64,000 bases of DNA from Nephrocerus scutellatus (Eukaryota > Arthropoda > Insecta > Diptera > Pipunculidae), in assembly GCA_947095585.1 (NCBI GenBank), contig OX352763.1, forward strand, positions 100,419,908 to 100,483,907, given 5' to 3'. The position numbers and the translations under genes were made by a program. Below the pieces are notes generated by a model that did no database searches, was not told the origin of the DNA, and was given only the letters and a program-made list of their open reading frames with translations. This document shows positions 57,955 to 64,000 of this stretch, in pieces (the stretch's first letter is position 1; every line of letters begins with the position of its first letter).

Positions 57955-60345
57955 AAAGCAAAGCAATTTCGAAGCTTACATGCATCATCAATGCTCCATT
58001 TAAATTAAAAAACGTTCCACAGTTATGGAAAGTAAGTTAACATTATAGCCAAAAAGGGAAGACCATCTCACAAAGCATCATAATATAGGCCAATATCTTT
58101 GCTACCAATAATGTTTTTGAAAGACTGCTACCAACTGTATAATGGAAACGTATTATTCCAGATCACCAATTTGGCTTTCGAGTGAAACATTCAACCATTG
58201 ATCAGGTACACCGAATAGCAAACATTGTTGAAAAAGCCATTGAAGAGAATAAAGCTTGTTCTACAGTCTTTCTTAATGTAGCACAGGCATTTGATAAAAT
58301 TTGGCAACCAAATTTAGTAACCAAATTTAAAAATATACTACCCAACGAAAATGCTAAATTGTAAGGTCGAACATTTCAGACAGCTACTTTCGCATTAAAG
58401 GGAAAGACACATATTCGGAGCTAAAAGAAATAATTGGCAGAAATGCCAATATATATAGTTGTAGTGGGTTGGTGTGATAATCTGAGAAAAACCGCACCAG
58501 AGAACACAGACAGTCGGTCCATTGTACTCGTTTCCAGTGAGTTTACTATTCAAATCTCTTCGTTACTTTAAGATAGCAAGGGACTTGATCTAGTTTCAAC
58601 GACTGAATTTCTTCGATTGTTATTATATCCCTTTCAAAAACGTTCATCGGTAGCCTGGAGAAAGCATGACAGCTACAAAGGAAATGTGTAGTTGTTTCTT
58701 CTTCCTCCAGGCAAGACTTAAATATTTGATCCAATATAAGTCCCAACTTGAACATATGACTTCCAGTCGGGCTATGTCCTGTAAGTAAATCGACTATGCT
58801 TCGACAGTTTCCTCTCGATATTCCCAAAATGAACTTAGCGGTGTTTTTGTTCGGCCTATCCATAAAGTGCTTGGTAGTTCTACATGTATTTATGGAGTTC
58901 CAACGTTGTTCCTGTTCGGCTTCCATAAATATTCGAATACCAATATTTAAGCATGGCTGACTCATGTCTAACATTCGTTCCGGACCAGAAGGAATATCGG
59001 AAGAACCGCTTCTTGCAAGTGCATCAGCAAATTCATTTCCTCTTATTCCTGTATGTCCCGGAACCCAGATAATAGTGACGGAATTCCATCTTGAAATATA
59101 GTTAAGTCTTCTCTTATATTCTAGAACAATCTTCGAATTTACACATGGTGATTACAGTACATATTGCAAAGCTTCGTATTTGTATCTTTTTAGAGACAGT
59201 CCAGTTGGCAACTTGTAAAATAGCAAATATTTCTGTTTGAAAAACAGTTGGCCACTTTCCAAGTGCGAATAATGCTTCCTTAGAATTCTTATATAAAAAC
59301 CATCCTATACCAGTTCCTTCATCGGTAAGAGAATCGTCATTCTAGGATGTGGATTTGAATGCCCTAAGGATCCCAGTTGAATTTTTCCAACTTTCCCTGT
59401 TTGTCTTTTGAACATAAGAAATGGTACATTACTGTCCATAGGCATCAGATGCGTAGGAATTTGTTTCGAAACCTTTTGGAATATGTTTCCTTGTCCACTT
59501 TTTTGCTCATAATACCAGACCTTATTCTTACGAAGTCGACTTATAGCTTTTAACGCTTCCATCTGAATAACTATATCCAGAGGTGGCAGATTTAGCAGTG
59601 TGTTCAGAGCGCATTCTGCCCGTTATTCCCAGGCAGACGTTCCTTTGCAATTTGTTTAGTGTCCTCTTAGCCATTTGCAGACAAGTTCTTGGCCACCATA
59701 GATGAGAATGGGTCTGATTATCGTTAATATCTCCTATATACTCACGACATTCCGAAACTTGAATACAACACGATTGCTACTTTTGATAATGACACGGGTT
59801 TAATGGCAGTTGCGCAAAATATGATAGGACTCAACTCTTAACCTACAAGAGGCGGTGTCGCGAATTCAAAGAAAATGGCGAATACGATTAAACGAATCAA
59901 AATCAGTATATGTATATTTTACAAATAGGCAAATTGTGCAAAGTATCTTATTGTAAATTTGGAAAGTCCAAGTCAAGGAAAAAAGAGAGGAGATTTGTAT
60001 TGGCGGAAGACAATCTTGCCTATCAACATATAACAATGTTTTGCCTTATAAGCAAGTTATAAACCCATATGGAGTTATGGTACTCATTATATGGGGACTA
60101 TACCAAAAAAAGCAACAACAAAGTTATTCAACGGTTTCGAAGATACATTGTAACTTCACATTTCTCATTAGGAACGATGGCTTCACCGATACCTGGGCTT
60201 AGACTGCGTACACAATGAAATACACAGATTCGCCCAAAAGCATAAGCATCGAATTCATCACCACACGAATCCTGAGACTATCCCGCTCTTGGACCGCACA
60301 AATCTAGTGTTTTTCAATAACAAAATTAAACTCTAATTTGAGCAT
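57955..60345 (+). mobile_element. Jockey-like LINE split by another LINE
   Basis: First part 57955-58445: LTCIINAPFKLKNVPQLWK, IIPDHQFGFRVKHSTIDQVH near 58155, TVFLNVAQAFDKIWQPNLV near 58265. Second part 59735-60345: PIYTHDIPKLEYNTIATFDN near 59745, where FDND stands for the catalytic FADD, then WRIRLNESKSVYVYFTNR near 59870 and the C-terminal thumb (NNKVIQRFRRYI, TDTWA). The two parts are consecutive pieces of one Jockey-type reverse transcriptase, separated by the minus-strand LINE at 58450-59735, though a small gap is missing around the GVPQG motif. Dead copy. Confidence 0.8.
58450..59735 (-). mobile_element. LOA/I-like LINE 3' part, nested in Jockey
   Basis: Minus strand from 59735: the thumb near 59600, VIQMEALKAISRLRKNKVW near 59560, RNase H pieces with TIIWVPGHTGIRGNEFADAL near 59075, then the ORF at 58974-58546 (ILGISRGNCRSIVDLLTGHS, CLEEEETTTHFLCSC). 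The 3' end is near 58450. Closely related in DNA to 1150-2075. Stops separate the pieces. Confidence 0.85.
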
Positions 60346-60384
60346 AAGTAATGGATATGTCATGATGATATGAACCCTTTGGTG

Positions 60385-60545
60385 CGGATTTTATGCTGGG
60401 ACCATTGGACCATACTTCGTATTCAATGATAATGGCAATGCAGTAAAGGTCAATGGAGATCTGAAGATGTTGACTAACTATGTTCGGGATAAATTGGAAG
60501 ATGGTGACTTGGACCATAGATAATTTTAACAAGGCCTTCCACTCG
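60385..60545 (+). pseudogene. DD41D-type transposase fragment
   Basis: WCGFYAGTIGPYFVFNDNGN and AVKVNGDLKMLTNYV match the middle of the transposase at 61911-62960 (WCGFWSRGIIGPFFFENEQG, AVTVNGDRYRAML). Only this block survives. Confidence 0.75.
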
Positions 60546-60675
60546 GCTGGCCAAACAATCGCACGAAAAAGCCATGAAAAATTTGTTGCAGCGTATGTGC
60601 TGCGCAGTGCAAGCGTTTTCGAAGGTACTTTAACTCGAAATATATGTATGTTTTAAAATCTCAAACACACGATGT

Positions 60676-60712
60676 CTCATTCATCATTATATTTGGCTCT
60701 ACATCCTACGCT
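60676..60712 (-). mobile_element. Tip of (ATG)n-tailed LINE
   Basis: tcatcattatatttggctct is the start of the family's 3' end in reverse; the match fades within 40 bp. Confidence 0.5.
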
Positions 60713-60829
60713 AGTAATGAAAACCCCATAATAGCAGGAGATATAATGCAGTTTGCGAAAGTTGTTTTATCATTTGACATTCAGTACCATGTGATACGAA
60801 TGAGCAAAGTTGCAAAGTTAATCGTCCCT

Positions 60830-61535
60830 TCATCGAACTATTCAGGGATCATTTCATTGGTCCTCACATACTACCTTAACGACTAAATTTAAACCCGTAT
60901 CTGCAACTTTTGACGAATCACCTGCCAGAATTTATGGAAGACGTCCCATTACTGACTCAAATCAAAATGTTTTTTCAGCTACATGGTGCTTCTTGCCACG
61001 GTGGACGTAATGTTATTGCATTTTTCAGTGAAAATTATCAATACCGATGAATTGTTATAAACTCTATAGTATTTTGACTAACTAATTCTTCTGGATTTTT
61101 TTATGGGTAGAAATGAAAAAACTGGTATATTCTACAAAAATAGAAACTGTAGAACAGCTATAATGGATGATTGAACATTCAGCTCAGACGATTGCAATGT
61201 ACTGCCCTAACAAGAAGAGCATTTTCCGAGATAGTCGCGTTTGAAAATACAATTTACAAAATTCCAATTTTTTTTTTTTTTTTTTTGAATTTGACGACCT
61301 TCATGTCGGTAATCGTTTTAATAATTTTAAAAAATGTACATTGTTTGATCTTAAAGATTTAATTTTCTTTCAGAAAAGACAAAGGATTACATTGTCGATA
61401 GAAGCATTTAAGATCTACAGGGTGTGAAGGGATGCCGGGTCAACAGTACGTTTATTCGCAATTAAACGCTACCAAACCACTCGTTGTTAAACAAGAAATC
61501 TCCCCTTTAAGTATTTGCCACCTAAACTGATACAC
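60830..61535 (+). mobile_element. Half copy of the fold-back DD41D element
   Basis: Follows 42645-43060 (gggatcatttcattggtcct, then gaatcacctgccagaattta, ctacatggtgcttcttgcca) and then, after a gap, a single right-arm sub-repeat from 61200 to the outer end atttgccacctaaactgata near 61515-61535. The left arm is missing and only one sub-repeat is present. Confidence 0.8.
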
Positions 61536-61629
61536 CAACAAGATCTACAACCAACAGCGCACCAGAGCACGCAGAACACAGTTAATATAGTATGGCGTGA
61601 TCTGATGCCGCTATATGGCATGATTATTA

Positions 61630-61785
61630 AAAAAAAATTCTTTGGGAGCCCTCGACCCCCTAGCCCGATCACTTGCAAATTTAAATTTAAATTATTGTCG
61701 CCGAAAATACACTTGTGTGCAATGTTGCAATAAGATCGGGCTTTGGAAAGTGGGTTAAAAATTGATCGCAAGATTCCAAGAAAGA
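61630..61785 (+). repeat. Dispersed module, single copy with GACA-like tail
   Basis: gggagccctcgaccccctag, gtcgccgaaaatacacttgt and aagatcgggct match the module at 28740-29335. It is followed by agaaagacaaacagacatac near 61780. Confidence 0.65.
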
Positions 61786-61910
61786 CAAACAGACATACAC
61801 ACGGGCACTCGAAGTTATTTTTTCTCAACTAGTGCTTATTTCGTGAATAGTAACACTTAGCTCATGTCTGATTTGACAGATAATTAGTTGTATACTTCCG
61901 CTGAACGAAT

Positions 61911-62960
61911 ATGTATGTGTATATGCTTGAACAACGCTGGGAAATATTGCGACATTACTTTGAAAATCATGGTAATGTTGCAGAATGTGTGCGAAAATTG
62001 CGTACGGATTTTGGAAGAAGAGAAGCACCGTCAGCTCCGTATGTTCGTTATCTTGTGAAAAAAGTGAAAGAAACTGGCATCCTCATCGATAAACCAAAGC
62101 GTGAAAAGCCAAAAATAGTGCGTACACCCGAGAATATTGATGCTGTGGCAGAAAGTGTGCGTGAAGCGCCATCAACATCAATTCACCGTCGTTCTCAACA
62201 ATTGAACATTTCGGAGACATCATTGAGACGAATTTTGCATAAAGACCTTGGTATGACGCCATACAAAGTCCAATTGGTTCAGGAGTTGAAGCCAACTGAC
62301 CATCCAATGCGTTTTCGCTTCGCTGAGTGGGCCTGCGATCGACTTACAGAAGATGCCGATTTTGCCAAAAAAATCATCTTTTCGGATGAAGCTCATTTTG
62401 ATCTTGGCGGGTATGTAAACAAGCAAAATTGTCGCATTTGGGGCACAGAAAACCCGCACGCATACATTGAAAAGCCGGTACACCCAAAACGAGTCACTGT
62501 TTGGTGCGGATTTTGGTCCAGAGGCATAATTGGGCCATTTTTCTTCGAAAATGAGCAAGGAGTGGCCGTTACAGTCAATGGCGATCGTTATCGGGCCATG
62601 TTGAACGAATTTTTGTTCACAAAAATTGAAGAGGAGGATATTGGCAACATTTGGTTTCAACAGGACGGCGCTACGTGCCACACAGCCGAAGCTACACTCG
62701 ATGTTTTGCGCCCTGTTTTTGAAGATCGCATTATCAGCCGCAGAGCTGATGTCGTTTGGCCACCTCGGAGCTGCGGTTTGACACCGTTGGACTATTATTT
62801 GTGGGGTGCCCTAAAAGATAAGTGTTACGCCGACAAGCCGGAAACAATTGACGCTTTAAAGGACAATATTCGTGAAGCCATTGGTGAAATACAGCTGCAC
62901 ACAATCGATAATGTGCTTAAAAATTGGACCGATCCCCCCCCCCTTTTGAGTATCATATAA
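61911..62960 (+). CDS. DD41D mariner-type transposase, almost full length
   Basis: 349-residue uninterrupted ORF for a transposase of the Tc1/mariner superfamily that would cut and reinsert its own element. N-terminal helix-turn-helix at about 15-55 (GNVAECVRKLRTDF, VRYLVKKVKETG) and a second at 85-125 (SIHRRSQQLNISETSLRRIL). Catalytic Asp residues are D159 (IIFSDEAHF), D252 (WFQQDGATCHT) and D294 (LTPLDYYLWG), with 41 residues between the last two: the DD41D, rosa/Visitor-type subgroup. The Met at residue 5 is an equally good start. After NVLKNWTD the protein turns into PPPLLSII because of a run of ten C at 62934-62943, so the native C-terminus is lost or shifted. No terminal inverted repeats were confirmed. 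Confidence 0.85.
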   Translation: MYVYMLEQRWEILRHYFENHGNVAECVRKLRTDFGRREAPSAPYVRYLVKKVKETGILIDKPKREKPKIVRTPENIDAVAESVREAPSTSIHRRSQQLNISETSLRRILHKDLGMTPYKVQLVQELKPTDHPMRFRFAEWACDRLTEDADFAKKIIFSDEAHFDLGGYVNKQNCRIWGTENPHAYIEKPVHPKRVTVWCGFWSRGIIGPFFFENEQGVAVTVNGDRYRAMLNEFLFTKIEEEDIGNIWFQQDGATCHTAEATLDVLRPVFEDRIISRRADVVWPPRSCGLTPLDYYLWGALKDKCYADKPETIDALKDNIREAIGEIQLHTIDNVLKNWTDPPPLLSII

Positions 62961-64000
62961 ATAAATAAAGAATTGAATTGAATTGAATGTGCCAGACAAT
63001 CGCCAAAGTGACGGTCATACAGTAAGATGACATGCAGTTAGATGATCGGGTAAAAGGTCAGATTAACTAAATGATTAGGTGAACATTTTGACAAGAACCA
63101 AGCGAAAGAGTATACCTTAGGAACAAATCAGTGTTATATTTCACATAAATACCTCTGTAATTTTATTGCGGCGCGCGTCGAAAAACATTTTTAATGCGGC
63201 ATTGCAAGTTAGCCACTGCATGCTTCTTCTTTTGTTTTTTGAACGTTGCATTTTTCGTATACGAGCAAGCAGTAACCAGCTTCCTGCTTCCTTGGGATTT
63301 CATTCGAATACAATCGAAGAAAAAAATCTAAGCAAACATTTTTCCACTTTTCTCTTGTGCGATGCATAATCGTGACTTTGTAAGATTTTTTCGTGATTCT
63401 CTGCCATGACATTGAGACTTCGTTTTATGCTTTATTTCGATGAGCAAATCATTTGTTTCGTGGAGTTTCCTTAAATCCCGAAAGAGTCATACATTGTCAT
63501 TGTCTTTTACATGTTTTACACTTATGTGACGAAAATCCCGAGATACCATCTTACTTCCTTTACAGGCATCTTATTGTAACATTTTATGGAAACATTTGAT
63601 GACACTTTTTTTCCTTCCTTCGATTTCTTGGTTAACAAGCAAGTATTCAACTTGTATTTTCTTTTTGTGGCCAACCTCAAAGTAGCTGGTTATTTGGAGA
63701 TAAATCTGATTTATAGTTCTTCTGATACCATGAGGTTTCGAAAGATCGCAATGGTTAGCGCTTAGGTTACCCTTTACGATGAATGGTAAGTTTTTCGTTA
63801 TGAAATGAAATTTCATCAGTTATTTGCAAGCTCAGTGCCATCTAGTGCTGAAATGATTCATCTTGCCATTACCACCAAGTACTGCAAAACTCCAACAATT
63901 GTCGCCATTTTTGATAACTACCTGACATCTTTTCGGACTTTGTTTTTTGTGTTAAATTAAAAGTGAATGTCATAAAAATACACAACAATTATTTTGCTGC
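62961..64000. other. No gene recognised
   Basis: Begins with a gaattgaattgaattgaatg microsatellite at about 62971-62990 and a short semi-repetitive stretch (agatgatcgggtaa-like) at 63020-63080. Nothing else identified. Confidence 0.4.

Overview
The window looks like insect nuclear DNA, most likely from a fly (Diptera), although the order is an inference. It is AT-rich, has no bacterial-type gene packing, and is filled with eukaryotic transposable elements in many states of decay. I see only one kind of plausible host gene: an intronless BEN-domain protein gene, similar in style to the Elba/Insensitive factors of insects. It is present twice, on the minus strand, at 17333-18094 and 31820-32581.

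Layout. 1-11 kb: fragments of several non-LTR retrotransposons (LINEs), a mariner relic, SINE pieces and a Helitron helicase stump. 11.3-14.5 kb: a nearly complete CR1/Jockey-type LINE with endonuclease and reverse transcriptase. 16.86-25.55 kb: copy A of a duplicated unit carrying the BEN gene, split by about 4.4 kb of inserted elements (19.74-24.20 kb). 25.7-28.7 kb: a three-level nest, with a SINE inside a LINE inside an RTE-like LINE. 28.7-29.3 kb: a short tandem array of a module that also occurs singly elsewhere. 29.5-30.5 kb: the RNase H end of another LINE. 31.27-35.69 kb: copy B of the BEN unit, uninterrupted. 35.8-39.5 kb and 45.2-47.6 kb: two degraded LINEs of one family with (ATG)n tails, in opposite orientations, each hit by further insertions. 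41.63-44.0 kb: a fold-back DNA transposon with about 0.85-0.9 kb inverted arms built of internal direct repeats, around a DD41D transposase remnant. 49.66-51.07 kb: a Tc1-like element. 51.4-60.3 kb: more nested LINEs and SINEs. 60.4-63.0 kb: DD41D mariner-type sequences, including one almost full-length transposase ORF (61911-62960).

Working together. The transposases and reverse transcriptases act only on their own families, and nearly all are broken. The SINE copies carry tRNA-type A and B boxes and would depend on a LINE for movement. The two BEN copies keep full ORFs, the same TATA/initiator-like promoter and only two amino-acid differences, while sequence further out in the unit has many substitutions and indels. 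That is the most gene-like signal here. All family assignments come from reading motifs by eye; no database search was run.
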